Of a DNA stretch of 64,000 nucleotides, positions 27,555 to 36,148 are shown piece after piece. Position numbers and translations under genes: made by a program. The notes beneath the pieces are model-generated. The model was not told where the DNA came from. It saw nothing but the letters and a program-made list of their open reading frames with translations, and searched no databases. The number at the start of each line of letters is the position of its first letter. Within the stretch, counting starts at the first letter, position 1. Source of the DNA: Actimicrobium sp. CCC2.4 (lineage in GTDB: Bacteria; Pseudomonadota; Gammaproteobacteria; Burkholderiales; Burkholderiaceae_D); NCBI RefSeq assembly GCF_034347385.1, contig NZ_CP133777.1:3534001-3598000 (forward strand). Direction: 5' to 3'.

Positions 27555-28541
27555 TTGCTTAATCGATTTACCCGGGCGACGCACGCATGTGCGCGACATT
27601 TTCGTAATCATTCAACCAACATTAGTACCCTCGCCCGCGACACGCTGAGCGGGTTTTTCACCACTGCCCATCATGCCCTGATGATCTCGGGGATCGCTGC
27701 GCTGTGCACTTTGGCGCTGATGTTCTACCGCCCTGATCTCGTGCAACATCTGAAGTCCTTGACGCCGTCTGGCGTGCAGCAACCGGCCCAGCCGATCGCC
27801 GTGGTGGATGATGCTGCAATGCCAATGGATATGCCGAACATACCGTTCGGATCCCATGCCTATCTGCTTAATTCGACCAATCCGCAAATGCTTCCGGCGA
27901 CGAACACCAAGCCAGCCACTGAAATGAAAGGCACGGAGCGTCAGCAGCAGTGGGTTTCCAACTGGATATCGAAACGTTACCGGGTAGCCAACGATGCGAC
28001 GGCGATGCTGGTGTCAGCGGCCTACACCACCGCCAATGACCTCAAAATCGATCCCTTACTGATTCTTGCCGTCGTCGCCATCGAATCCGGATTCAATCCG
28101 TTTGCCGAAAGTGCCGTGGGTGCCCAGGGACTGATGCAAATTATGTCCAAGATTCATCATGAAAAATTCGAGGATCTTGGCGGCATCAAAGCGGCTCTCA
28201 ATCCGGTTGCCAACATTCGTGTCGGTGCGTCGATCCTGAAGGACTACGTGTCGCGTGGCGGCTCCGTCGAGGCCGGACTGAAAATGTATGTCGGTGCTGC
28301 CGCCTTTGACCATGACGATGGCTATGGCTCGAAAGTACTTGCCGAGTACCAGCGACTGAAAACGGTCGCCAGTGGCAAAACCGTCTCCGTGTATGTCAGT
28401 TCAGCGATGGTCCATGACCAACCCAAGGTCACCAGTGGGGCAGTCGTTACGCCAAAGAGCAACAATGCCAAGGATGAGCAAGTCTCGGCATCGGAAGCAA
28501 TGCATAAGTCGTCCATGCCGGAACAAGTCGCAGCGATGTAA
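27555..28541 (+). CDS. lytic transglycosylase, SLT domain
   Basis: A 328-residue peptidoglycan lytic transglycosylase if translated from TTG at 27555, which has a perfect AGGAGG five bases upstream. The frame also offers GTG at 27468 (357 residues), but that start is buried in a hairpin. A membrane anchor is at about residues 40-60 (ALMISGIAALCTLALMFY). The SLT domain covers about 150-270, with the catalytic Glu in LAVVAIESGFNPFAESAVGAQGLMQIM and NPVANIRVGASILKDYV. YVGAAAFDHDDGYGSKVL replaces the usual YNaG segment. It cleaves glycan strands from the periplasmic side of the inner membrane. Confidence 0.88.
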   Translation: MLNRFTRATHACARHFRNHSTNISTLARDTLSGFFTTAHHALMISGIAALCTLALMFYRPDLVQHLKSLTPSGVQQPAQPIAVVDDAAMPMDMPNIPFGSHAYLLNSTNPQMLPATNTKPATEMKGTERQQQWVSNWISKRYRVANDATAMLVSAAYTTANDLKIDPLLILAVVAIESGFNPFAESAVGAQGLMQIMSKIHHEKFEDLGGIKAALNPVANIRVGASILKDYVSRGGSVEAGLKMYVGAAAFDHDDGYGSKVLAEYQRLKTVASGKTVSVYVSSAMVHDQPKVTSGAVVTPKSNNAKDEQVSASEAMHKSSMPEQVAAM

Positions 28542-28554
28542 TCGCACCTGATCC

Positions 28555-28583
28555 GAAAAAAAGAGCCGCGAGGCTCTTTTTTA
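28555..28583. terminator. bidirectional rho-independent terminator
   Basis: AAAGAGCC-GCGA-GGCTCTTT with A-rich sequence on the left and a T run on the right sits between the convergent transglycosylase and aminotransferase genes, so it can serve both strands. Confidence 0.92.
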
Positions 28584-28600
28584 TTTGGCGGGACTTTGTC

Positions 28601-29806
28601 TCAGGCGACGTGTCGTCGTCCCTCAAAAAACACCTTCAGGCGTCTAACCGCCTCTTCCAGATTTGCCATCGACGTGGCATACGACACCCGGATGTACTGA
28701 TGCGCCGTGGAGGGACCGAAGTCCAGCCCGGGCACCAGCACGACGCCCGCTTCGTTCAATATGTCTATCGTCAACTGATCGGCATCATCCGAGAAGGCGC
28801 GGCAATCGGCATAAACATAAAACGCACCGTCCGGCACCACGGGCACGACAAAGCCCAGCGCGCGCAGCGCTGGCACGATGTAATCGCGACGGCGGCGAAA
28901 CTCTGCCTTGCGCTCTTCGTAAAGCGCCAGCGATTCGGCTTCGAAACATCCCACGGCGGCATGCTGGGCAATCGTCGACGCACAAATGAACAGGTTTTGT
29001 GCGAGCTTTTCGACGTGCGGCACCAGTGACGGTGGTACCACCAGCCAACCCAGGCGCCATCCGGTCATGTTGAAATATTTCGAAAAACTGTTGATGACAA
29101 TGATGTCATCGCCCAGCGACAAGGCAGAAAATGGTGCTTCGTCGTAGGTCAGTCCCTGATAAATCTCATCAACAATCGTGTAACCCTGCTTCTCGCGGAC
29201 GGTGGCCACGATACGGCGCAATTCGCCCTGCGCAATCGAGGTACCGGTAGGATTCGATGGGGACGCGAGCAGCACGCCTCTGGTCGCATCGCCCCAGTGC
29301 GCGCGAACGACGTCATCCGATAACTGGAAACGCTGTTCGGGACCACATGGCACCATCGTGGCCTCTCCTTCAAATGCCGCCACGAAATGCCGGTTGCAAG
29401 GATAAGAAGGATCCGGCATCAACACCTTGGTGCCCGGCTCGACCAGCGTCGCACACGCCAGCAGTAATGCTGCCGAGGCACCTGCCGTGATGATGATGCG
29501 CTCCGGGTCGATCTCCAGCCCGTACACCTGCGCATAGTGCGTCGAGATCGCCTGACGCAACGCCAGCAGGCCCTTGGCGGACGTGTATTGCATCTTGCCG
29601 TCGCTCATGGCGCGCGTCGCTGCGGCAATCACTGCCGGTGCGGCAGTAAAGTCAGGCTCGCCGATTCCCATGTGGATAATCGAACGCCCCTGCTGCTCCA
29701 GCACCGTCGCCATCTTGATCAGCTCCATCACGTGGAACGGAGCGATGTGGTCAACCCGACCGGCCAGATTTTCCAGCGAAAAAGCCGACTGCGCGGGCGT
29801 CGGCAT
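28601..29806 (-). CDS. PLP-dependent aminotransferase (class I/II)
   Basis: A 401-residue fold-type I aminotransferase acting on amino acids and keto acids in the cytoplasm. IIHMGIGEPDFTAAP and YTSAKGLLALRQAISTHY form the N-terminal part. PSNPTGTSIAQGEL and TIVDEIYQGLTYD line the cofactor. The PLP lysine lies in NSFSKYFNMTGWRLGW (about residue 242), and the substrate Arg is in YIRVSYATS. The exact substrate is uncertain. ATG at 29806 overlaps the nusB stop (TGATG); a TTG one codon earlier is possible. It is the last gene of the riboflavin operon and ends at the shared terminator. Confidence 0.92.
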   Translation of the reverse strand: MPTPAQSAFSLENLAGRVDHIAPFHVMELIKMATVLEQQGRSIIHMGIGEPDFTAAPAVIAAATRAMSDGKMQYTSAKGLLALRQAISTHYAQVYGLEIDPERIIITAGASAALLLACATLVEPGTKVLMPDPSYPCNRHFVAAFEGEATMVPCGPEQRFQLSDDVVRAHWGDATRGVLLASPSNPTGTSIAQGELRRIVATVREKQGYTIVDEIYQGLTYDEAPFSALSLGDDIIVINSFSKYFNMTGWRLGWLVVPPSLVPHVEKLAQNLFICASTIAQHAAVGCFEAESLALYEERKAEFRRRRDYIVPALRALGFVVPVVPDGAFYVYADCRAFSDDADQLTIDILNEAGVVLVPGLDFGPSTAHQYIRVSYATSMANLEEAVRRLKVFFEGRRHVA

Positions 29807-30279
29807 CAAGGCTGCCGTGACGCGGCAATTTCCACTTCACGTGCCTTGGCAGCAAACTTGTCCAGCACGCCGTTGACATATTTGTGGCCATCGATACCGC
29901 CAAACGATTTAGCCAGTTCGACCGATTCGTTGATGATGACTTTGTACGGTATCTCGATATGGTTCTTCAGCTCGTAGGCACCGATGAGCAGAATGGCATG
30001 TTCGATCGGTGACAGCTGGTTTAGTGGCCGGTCGATCAGCGGCAATAAGTCGGCACGCAGCGCGCCGGCTTGCTTGATCGTGCCGTACAGCAAAGCATCG
30101 AAATGTACCGCATCAGCCTTATCGAACCCATGCGCCTCGCGCAAATGGGCTTCGATGACGCCGGCATCTTCATTGTTCAGCAGCCACTGGTAAAGACCTT
30201 GCAGTGCGAATTCACGCGAACGGTGTCGGGGAGTGCGACTCTTGTTCGGATTCGCGTGGAGCTCTTTTTTCGGGATCAT
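29806..30279 (-). CDS. nusB: transcription antitermination protein NusB
   Basis: A 157-residue NusB, an RNA-binding factor that with NusE supports rRNA antitermination. Typical stretches are [68 protein letters not shown] and [14 protein letters not shown]. It follows ribH after 95 bases, as in many proteobacteria. That gap includes a GC-rich hairpin (CACACGGC..GCCGTGCAC) that could modulate expression. Confidence 0.96.
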   Translation of the reverse strand: MIPKKELHANPNKSRTPRHRSREFALQGLYQWLLNNEDAGVIEAHLREAHGFDKADAVHFDALLYGTIKQAGALRADLLPLIDRPLNQLSPIEHAILLIGAYELKNHIEIPYKVIINESVELAKSFGGIDGHKYVNGVLDKFAAKAREVEIAASRQP

Positions 30280-30374
30280 GATAGTCAGACTGCGTTGCCG
30301 TAGATAACCTCAGGCACGCGTAGTGGAACGGAAAACCGCACACGGCAGGTTATCGCCGTGCACGGTTGCAATAA

Positions 30375-30860
30375 TTATTCTTCGTCGACTGCTTCGGACA
30401 ACTCGTCGAGCGCCAGCACCAGGTTGGCCATCTCCACGGCGACACGCGCTGCGTCGGCGCCTTTTTCACCCATCCGCACCAGTGCCTGCCCGTCGTTTTC
30501 GGTCGTCAGGATGGCATTGGCTACGGGTGTGCCGAAATCAAGGCCGACACGGCTAATGCCTGCACCGGACTCGTTCGAGACCAGCTCGAAGTGGTAGGTC
30601 TCGCCACGGATGACGGCTCCGAGCGCGATCAGCGCATCGAATTGCATGGTTTCTGCCATCTTCTGCAATGCCAGTGGAATTTCCAGTGCGCCAGGTACGG
30701 TCAAGCGGAAGATGTCTTCATTGGCCACGCCAAGGCGGCTCAGCTCGGCCAGGCAGGATGCCAGTAATCCATCGCCGATAACGGCATTGAAACGCGCCTG
30801 CACGATACCGATGCGCAAGCCTTCGCCATCAAGATTGGTTTCGTAAGTTCCTACTGTCAT
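30375..30860 (-). CDS. ribH: 6,7-dimethyl-8-ribityllumazine synthase
   Basis: A 161-residue lumazine synthase, which condenses the ribityl-aminouracil and dihydroxybutanone phosphate in the penultimate riboflavin step. [15 protein letters not shown] at 30860 has AAGGAA 7 bases upstream and gives the family length. [54 protein letters not shown] and [14 protein letters not shown] carry the active site (His in TYHFE). It lies between ribBA and nusB. Confidence 0.96.
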   Translation of the reverse strand: MTVGTYETNLDGEGLRIGIVQARFNAVIGDGLLASCLAELSRLGVANEDIFRLTVPGALEIPLALQKMAETMQFDALIALGAVIRGETYHFELVSNESGAGISRVGLDFGTPVANAILTTENDGQALVRMGEKGADAARVAVEMANLVLALDELSEAVDEE

Positions 30861-30911
30861 GATGATTCCTTTATCAACGGGTGTTCGGATAGCCTGTGGA
30901 AGCAACGCGGC

Positions 30912-32024
30912 TCAATCCTTTGGACTGCTGCGGTAGCCGACGACTTCGAGATCAAAGCCGGTCATGGAGGGCATTTTTCGCGGATTGGCCAGCAAGCGCA
31001 TTTTGCCGACGCCGATATCCTTGAGGATTTGCGCGCCAATGCCGTAAGTCCGCAAATCCATGCTTGCCGCGCGCGATGGTGGCCGGCTTTCCGGCGTGAG
31101 CAAGGCGCTGAACTGGGCGAACAGCTGGTCGGCCGCCTCTTCGCAATTGAGCAGCACCACGACGCCACGTTCGGCTGCCTTGACCGCTGCCAGGGCCGAC
31201 GCCATGCTCCAGGAATGCGTCGTCGAACTCGATTCCAGCATATCCAACATGGATACCGGCTGATGCACCCGCACCAGCGCTTCGATGTCTGCCGCTATCT
31301 CGCCGTGGACCAGCGCCATATGCGCACCACCGCTAGGCTTGTCGCGGTAAATGATCGCCTGGAAATCACCATGAACGGTCTGCATCGTACGCTCGGCAAT
31401 CCGCTCGACGATACTTTCATTCTGGCTACGGTAGTGGATCAGGTCGGCGATGGTACCGATTTTAAGATTGTGTACCTGCGCGAACTCAAACAGGTCGGGC
31501 AGGCGCGCCATCGTGCCGTCGTCATTCATGATTTCGCAGATCACGGCAGCCGGTGTCAGGTTGGCCAGTTCGCAAAAATCACAGCCGGCTTCGGTATGGC
31601 CGGCGCGCATCAGCACACCGCCCTTTTGGGCCTTCAGTGGAAATACATGACCGGGCTGGACGATATCGGACGGCTTGGCATGTTTGGCAACGGCAACCTG
31701 GATGGTGCGCGCGCGGTCTGCCGCCGAGATGCCGGTTGTGACGCCTTCGGCGGCTTCGATCGAAACCGTGAAATTAGTGCCATAAGAGGTGCCATTGCGG
31801 GTGGTCATCATCGACAGATTGAGGCGTTCGCAACGCTCTTCGGTCAGTGTCAGGCAGATCAGGCCGCGACCAAATTTTGCCATGAAATTGACAGCTTCTG
31901 CAGTGACGAACTCGGCGGCCATGACCAGGTCGCCTTCGTTTTCTCGGTCTTCTTCGTCAACCAGGATAACCATCCGGCCGGCGCGTAATTCGGTGACTAT
32001 TTCTTGCGTGGTAGCGATTGACAT
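30912..32024 (-). CDS. ribBA: 3,4-dihydroxy-2-butanone-4-phosphate synthase with degenerate GTP cyclohydrolase II domain
   Basis: A 370-residue RibBA-type protein. Residues 1-200 are the DHBP synthase: [35 protein letters not shown] and [16 protein letters not shown] give metal and substrate residues. The C-terminal half resembles GTP cyclohydrolase II ([43 protein letters not shown]). It lacks the zinc-binding cysteine motif CLTGD..CDC, which is replaced by [12 protein letters not shown]. So only the ribB reaction is likely; the GTP cyclohydrolase step needs a separate ribA. It is in the rib operon, 51 bases before ribH. Confidence 0.94.
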   Translation of the reverse strand: MSIATTQEIVTELRAGRMVILVDEEDRENEGDLVMAAEFVTAEAVNFMAKFGRGLICLTLTEERCERLNLSMMTTRNGTSYGTNFTVSIEAAEGVTTGISAADRARTIQVAVAKHAKPSDIVQPGHVFPLKAQKGGVLMRAGHTEAGCDFCELANLTPAAVICEIMNDDGTMARLPDLFEFAQVHNLKIGTIADLIHYRSQNESIVERIAERTMQTVHGDFQAIIYRDKPSGGAHMALVHGEIAADIEALVRVHQPVSMLDMLESSSTTHSWSMASALAAVKAAERGVVVLLNCEEAADQLFAQFSALLTPESRPPSRAASMDLRTYGIGAQILKDIGVGKMRLLANPRKMPSMTGFDLEVVGYRSSPKD

Positions 32025-32153
32025 GGATTGAGTCCTTTTAGGTGCGCCATTTTAATGGATTTGCGCCCCCCGCGACCTGCATTGACGACAGGAAAAACAC
32101 GATTACTGCCGTCCTGCAACCCATCCGGTCGGGCGGGCAACAGCTGTCTATCG

Positions 32154-32786
32154 TCAGCCGGCGCGCTGCGGCCCGCTCGCACTGCTCAGCATGCGTTCGA
32201 CATAGCGCGCAATCAGGTCGATCTCGAGGTTGACGCGGCTACCGGCAGTCAAGTTGCGCAGCGTGGTCACGGCAACCGTATGCGGAATCAGGTTGATCGA
32301 AAAAGCGCACGCCGTCGGCGTATCGGTGATCCGGTTAACTGTCAGCGAGACGCCGTTGACGACGATGGAGCCTTTGAAGGCCAGGTACTTTGCCAGATCA
32401 GCCGGCGCCTCAATGACCAGTTCCCACGATTCGCCGACCGGCTCGTAGCGGGTTACCAGACCGAGGCCGTCGACGTGGCCGGACACCAGATGCCCGCCGA
32501 GTCGATCAGCCAGCGTCAGGGCTTTTTCGAGGTTGACTTCACCGGCGGCATCCAGCCCGGCAGTACAGTTCAGGCTTTCGCGGGAGACATCCACGGCGAA
32601 CGTGGTATCTGTCTTGCTGACGACCGTCATGCACGCGCCATTGATGGCGATCGAGTCTCCCGGCACGACGTCCGATAGCGACAAGTCGCCGGCATCAATG
32701 GTCAGGCGCACCCCGGCACCCGGTTCGGTACCCGCAGCAGACAGGTCGGTGATTTTTCCTACGGCAGCGACGATTCCAGTAAACAT
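32154..32786 (-). CDS. ribE: riboflavin synthase
   Basis: A 210-residue riboflavin synthase, which makes riboflavin from two lumazine molecules. Two lumazine-binding domains are visible: MFTGIVAAVGKI with GACMTVVS and SRESLNCTA in the first, and ADRLGGHLVSGHVDGLGLV with GSIVVNGVSLTVN in the second (from about residue 95). It follows ribD after 15 bases and precedes ribBA. Confidence 0.96.
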   Translation of the reverse strand: MFTGIVAAVGKITDLSAAGTEPGAGVRLTIDAGDLSLSDVVPGDSIAINGACMTVVSKTDTTFAVDVSRESLNCTAGLDAAGEVNLEKALTLADRLGGHLVSGHVDGLGLVTRYEPVGESWELVIEAPADLAKYLAFKGSIVVNGVSLTVNRITDTPTACAFSINLIPHTVAVTTLRNLTAGSRVNLEIDLIARYVERMLSSASGPQRAG

Positions 32787-32801
32787 AGCAATTAAATAGA
32801 G

Positions 32802-33893
32802 TCAAGTAAGGCGAGCAAGAATACGCAGGTCCGGACCGATCTGCTTGACATCATGAAAAGCCAGTACGGTTTTACCCGACAAGCTGGTCAGCGCAGGCAA
32901 ATCAAACAAGCCCTGCGCATCCCCGATCAGGCTGGGCGCAAGGTAAAGCAGCAGCTCATCAACACAGCCTTCGCGCAGCAGGGAACCATTGAGCTTGAAG
33001 CCGGCTTCGACATGCAGTTCATTGATCTGGCGGCGGCCCAATTCGCGCATCAACCCTGGCAGATCCACTTTGCCGGCCGCATTCGGCAGGCAAATGACTT
33101 CATGGCCAAGGGACTCCAGTACCGCCTGCTTGCCCGGATCAGCTTGCGCGCAGACGACCCAGACCGGGGCATCCTGCAGGATGCGCGCCTGCAGATCGAT
33201 CTCGAGACGGCTATCGATGACGATACGCCGCGGCTGGCGCGGCGTGGCGACGGCACGTACGGTGAGTTGCGGATCATCCGCCTTGACGGTCCCTATTCCG
33301 GTCAGTACCGCACACGCCCTGGCGCGCCAGGCATGACCGTCGTCGCGGGCTGGTGCCGCCGTAATCCATTGGCTGGCGCCATTGTGCAAGGCGGTCTTGC
33401 CATCCAGACTGGCCGCAGCTTTCATCCGTACCCACGGCTTTCCTGACTGCATCCTTGAAAAAAATCCGATATTCATTTCGAGAGCGGCGTCGCGTAACAC
33501 CTCTGTGGTGACCGCGATTCCGGCAGCGCGCAAGCGCTCCAGCCCTGCCCCGGCGACCAGCGGATTCGGATCGGCGATCGCCGACACCACGCGTGCCACG
33601 CCGGCGCGAATGATCGCGTCGGCACAGGGTGGCGTGCGACCGTGGTGGCTGCAAGGTTCGAGCGTCACATAGAGCGTGGCACCGGTGACAGAATTGCCGC
33701 ACGATTGGGCGTCGGCCAATGCCTGGATTTCGGCATGAGCCTGGCCGACGGCCTGCGTGTGGCCGGCACCGAGAACAATACCGTCACGTACCACCACGCA
33801 GCCGACACGCGGATTAGGTGCGGTAATGAACATGCCTTTGGCGGCCCATTCGAGGGCGAGCGCCATGCCTTGCTGGTCATTGGCAATTTTCAT
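32802..33893 (-). CDS. ribD: riboflavin biosynthesis deaminase/reductase
   Basis: A 363-residue bifunctional RibD. The N-terminal deaminase has the zinc sites HAEIQALADA and PCSHHGRTPPCADAII. The C-terminal reductase (from about 145) has KAAASLDGKTALHNGASQWIT and ELHVEAGFKLNGSLLREGCVDELLLY. The start at 33893 has CGGAG 8 bases upstream. Only about 18 bases separate the start from the left end of a tnpB element, so the native promoter of the whole riboflavin operon has been displaced. Confidence 0.96.
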   Translation of the reverse strand: MKIANDQQGMALALEWAAKGMFITAPNPRVGCVVVRDGIVLGAGHTQAVGQAHAEIQALADAQSCGNSVTGATLYVTLEPCSHHGRTPPCADAIIRAGVARVVSAIADPNPLVAGAGLERLRAAGIAVTTEVLRDAALEMNIGFFSRMQSGKPWVRMKAAASLDGKTALHNGASQWITAAPARDDGHAWRARACAVLTGIGTVKADDPQLTVRAVATPRQPRRIVIDSRLEIDLQARILQDAPVWVVCAQADPGKQAVLESLGHEVICLPNAAGKVDLPGLMRELGRRQINELHVEAGFKLNGSLLREGCVDELLLYLAPSLIGDAQGLFDLPALTSLSGKTVLAFHDVKQIGPDLRILARLT

Positions 33894-33910
33894 GAGATTT
33901 GCTCCGAGAA

Positions 33911-35100
33911 GCCTCGCCCTTCAGGGCGGGGAGTGAAAGTAGCCGACCGCGTAGCGGTCGATGCCTTTAGTTGAGATACAGCAAACGCACTATTCTTCAA
34001 AAGCGGAACATTCACACCATGGTTCTCGTCTACCGCTACCGAGTGAAGTCGCTGAACGGCTTGCTGAACAAGCAAAGTCGGGCGTGTAACTTCGTCTGGA
34101 ATTTTTGCAACGACAGGCAGTAAGATGCGTTGCGATTCGGTCGACGTTGGCACACCGGATTCGACCTGAACAAGCTCACGCAGGGCAGTAGCAAGGAGCT
34201 TGGCTTGCACTCTGGCACTGTGAACGCTATTTGCGAGCAGTACGCCAAGTCTCGCGCCCAAAAGAAGCGCCCGTACCTGCGCTATCGTGGCAAGAAGAAT
34301 CTCGGCTGGGTTCCGCTCAAGGGGCGCGAACTGAAACGCGAGGGTGATGCTTTTCGCTTCGCAGGAAATACGTTCCGCGTGTTTAACAGTCACAGTCGCA
34401 GTCGCGCCCTCCCGGAAGGCAAGATCAAGGACGGCACGAGCTTTTCCAAAGACTCTCGCGGCAACTGGTTTCTGAACATCGTGATTGACGTTTCCGTGGT
34501 GCCCGTTGGTGCCCGCAGCCCCGAACGCGGCGTTGGTATCGATCTTGGACTGAAAGATTTCGCTACGCTGTCTACTGGCGAGAAAATTGAGGCACAGCGC
34601 ATCTATCGTGGTGCAGAACAAGCGCTTGCCGTCGCGCAGCGTGCGCGCAAGAAGCGTCGTATCAGCGCAATTCACACCAAGATTGCGAATCGTCGTAATG
34701 ATTTTTACCATAAGCTGTCGGACCGCATCGTCCGAGAGTTCGACTACATCGCGGTTGGGAATGTCAACGCCGCAGGACTCGCCAAGACCAGCATGGCGAA
34801 GTCTGTTCTGGATGCTGGCTGGTCGTCCTTCCGTCATAAACTTGCGTACAAGGCTGTTAAGCATGGCGCATGGTTTGAAGAAGTGAACGAACGATTTACC
34901 TCCCAAACCTGTTCGAGTTGCGGCACCTTGCCTGACTCGCGGCCGAAAGGTATCGCAGGCCTTGGAATAAGGGAATGGAAATGCAGTGATTGTGGTTGGG
35001 ACCATGATCGTGACACCAATGCTGCGTTAAACATTCTCCGTCGCGGACGTGCGACGCTAGATGTAGGAATCCCCGTTCTTTAGGGCGGGGAGGACGTCAA
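33911..35100 (+). mobile_element. IS200/IS605-family element carrying tnpB only
   Basis: A tnpB-only (IS1341-like) element. The left end has an 8-bp hairpin (CCTCGCCC-TTCA-GGGCGGGG, 33912-33931) and a second hairpin CGACCGC/GCGGTCG (33944-33960). The right end has CCCCG..CGGGGAGG at 35071-35092, containing the tnpB stop. Similar subterminal hairpins at both ends are the marks recognised by the family's TnpA, which is absent, so it would depend on TnpA in trans. The right end and the 3' end of tnpB should encode the omega guide RNA. Boundaries are approximate. It lies between fimT and ribD. Confidence 0.8.
34019..35083 (+). pseudogene. tnpB: tnpB RNA-guided nuclease gene with in-frame stop
   Basis: ATG at 34019 opens MVLVYRYRVKSLNGLLN and VWNFCNDRQ, then TAA at 34121-34123 interrupts. 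The same frame continues as DALRFGRRWHTGFDLNKL to 35083, so one nonsense codon separates residues 1-34 from the remaining 319. The rest is intact: RuvC aspartate in GIDLGLKDFATL, the RuvC-II region DYIAVGNVNAAGLAK, the zinc finger CSSCG..CSDCG and the final HDRDTNAALNIL. TnpB is an omega-RNA-guided nuclease that helps retain the element. An internal TTG at 34130 could give an N-terminally cut protein, probably inactive. Confidence 0.85.
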
Positions 35101-35133
35101 GAGACTTTCAGATCGGGTTGGGGTAGCGACATA

Positions 35134-35703
35134 TCAGCCGCAAGCGCCCTCGACGAGCGGATTGCATGACCGGGCGCGACCCAAAAAATTGATGATGATA
35201 CGACGCTGTTGCGCCCCGAGCGATAGCGACAGGTGACCGAATTGCGGTGTCTGGCTGTTCGCGTTGGTGCGTGTGCGTCCGCTCGCGGCATACGCAATAT
35301 ACGGCGCGCCTCGATCAGTCATCGCGGATTTTATGGCAAGTCCGGGAGCAACGGCGTCGTGAACGTGAAGAATTGTCTCGCCCGCATCAGCCCGCCGGTT
35401 GCCGTTGTCATCAATGAAAATCATCCAGCCACCTGCCCACTCGACGCCATCGGCAGGCACCAGATCAATCCGCTGGCCGCGCCGCAGCGCTTCCGCACGG
35501 GTCAGTCTGATCGCCGCCAGCAAGTCGGCAGTCGTCGCAGCAATTTTCTGGCGCTGGATCAGCTCTGCCAGAGCGGGCACGGCCAGTGCCAGCACGATCG
35601 CAAGAATCGCCAGCACAGTCATCAATTCAATCAGCGTGTAGCCACCGCGGCGACAGGGTAGACCGGCATTGGGACGCAGGGGATTACCAGCAATTGCGTC
35701 CAT
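35134..35703 (-). CDS. fimT: FimT/GspH-type minor pilin (set 1)
   Basis: A 189-residue type IV pseudopilin. ATG at 35703 has AAGGAC upstream and overlaps the previous pilE-like gene by 20 bases. A 20-residue leader ends at the prepilin site GG|YTLIELMTVLAILAIVLAL, with Tyr instead of Phe at +1 and Glu at +5. The globular part has IRLTRAEALRRGQRIDL, WAGGWMIFIDDNGNRRAD and ISA-like FGHLSLSLGAQQRRIIIN, the GspH/FimT pattern. It is the last gene of the operon, opposite to set 2 where fimT comes first. Such proteins prime pilus assembly; FimT in some bacteria binds DNA for uptake. Confidence 0.87.
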   Translation of the reverse strand: MDAIAGNPLRPNAGLPCRRGGYTLIELMTVLAILAIVLALAVPALAELIQRQKIAATTADLLAAIRLTRAEALRRGQRIDLVPADGVEWAGGWMIFIDDNGNRRADAGETILHVHDAVAPGLAIKSAMTDRGAPYIAYAASGRTRTNANSQTPQFGHLSLSLGAQQRRIIINFLGRARSCNPLVEGACG

Positions 35704-36136
35704 CGGCGTCCTTGTGACCCAGGCTATCGAGACGCAATATCCCGCATTGCGGATCGGAAAAACCGGCATTGACCCGGTTTGTGCCTGGCCGTGCGCGAAG
35801 CAATACACACTCGGCGATGCGTCGCCCCGGACAGGCGAGTGCGTCGATTTCATAGGCACTGGCGGCAGCCGATTCTGCAGAAAACCAGGCAAAGCGCTGC
35901 TGGTCCGGCGCTGTCGACGACGATGAAAACGCCAGATACGTCATCCTTTGCGAGTACAACTGCTCTTGCTGTTGCATCAGCCTGAGCAATGCGGCCCGTC
36001 CCTCGGCCCGCTTGACCTTGCGAACTGCAAATTGGTAGGACGGCAGTGCAATCGTTGCCAGCAACGCGACGATCACAATCGCGACGAGGAGTTCGATCAG
36101 CGTAAAACCGGTCCGGCCGCAGAGCGGATTGGGCAT
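35684..36136 (-). CDS. PilE-like type IV pilin (set 1)
   Basis: A 150-residue type IV pilin. Short leader MPNPLCGRTG, then FTLIELLVAIVIVALLATIALPSYQ, a perfect prepilin N-terminus. The next part is KVKRAEGRAALLRLMQQQEQLYSQRMTY, shared by PilE minor pilins. Two cysteine pairs are possible (ALACPGRRIAEC, DPQCGI..RNCW). It follows pilY1 after 12 bases and overlaps fimT. Its position makes it a minor pilin rather than the main pilin, but that is inference. Confidence 0.9.
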   Translation of the reverse strand: MPNPLCGRTGFTLIELLVAIVIVALLATIALPSYQFAVRKVKRAEGRAALLRLMQQQEQLYSQRMTYLAFSSSSTAPDQQRFAWFSAESAAASAYEIDALACPGRRIAECVLLRARPGTNRVNAGFSDPQCGILRLDSLGHKDADGRNCW

Positions 36137-36148
36137 CGTCGATTTCTC

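Noticed and set aside
32025-32153. FMN riboswitch in the riboflavin operon
   Set aside because: Neither this gap nor the sequence before ribD shows the conserved RFN elements.
33890-35005. 371-codon frame on the - strand
   Set aside because: Antisense to tnpB across the mobile element; no coding pattern of its own.
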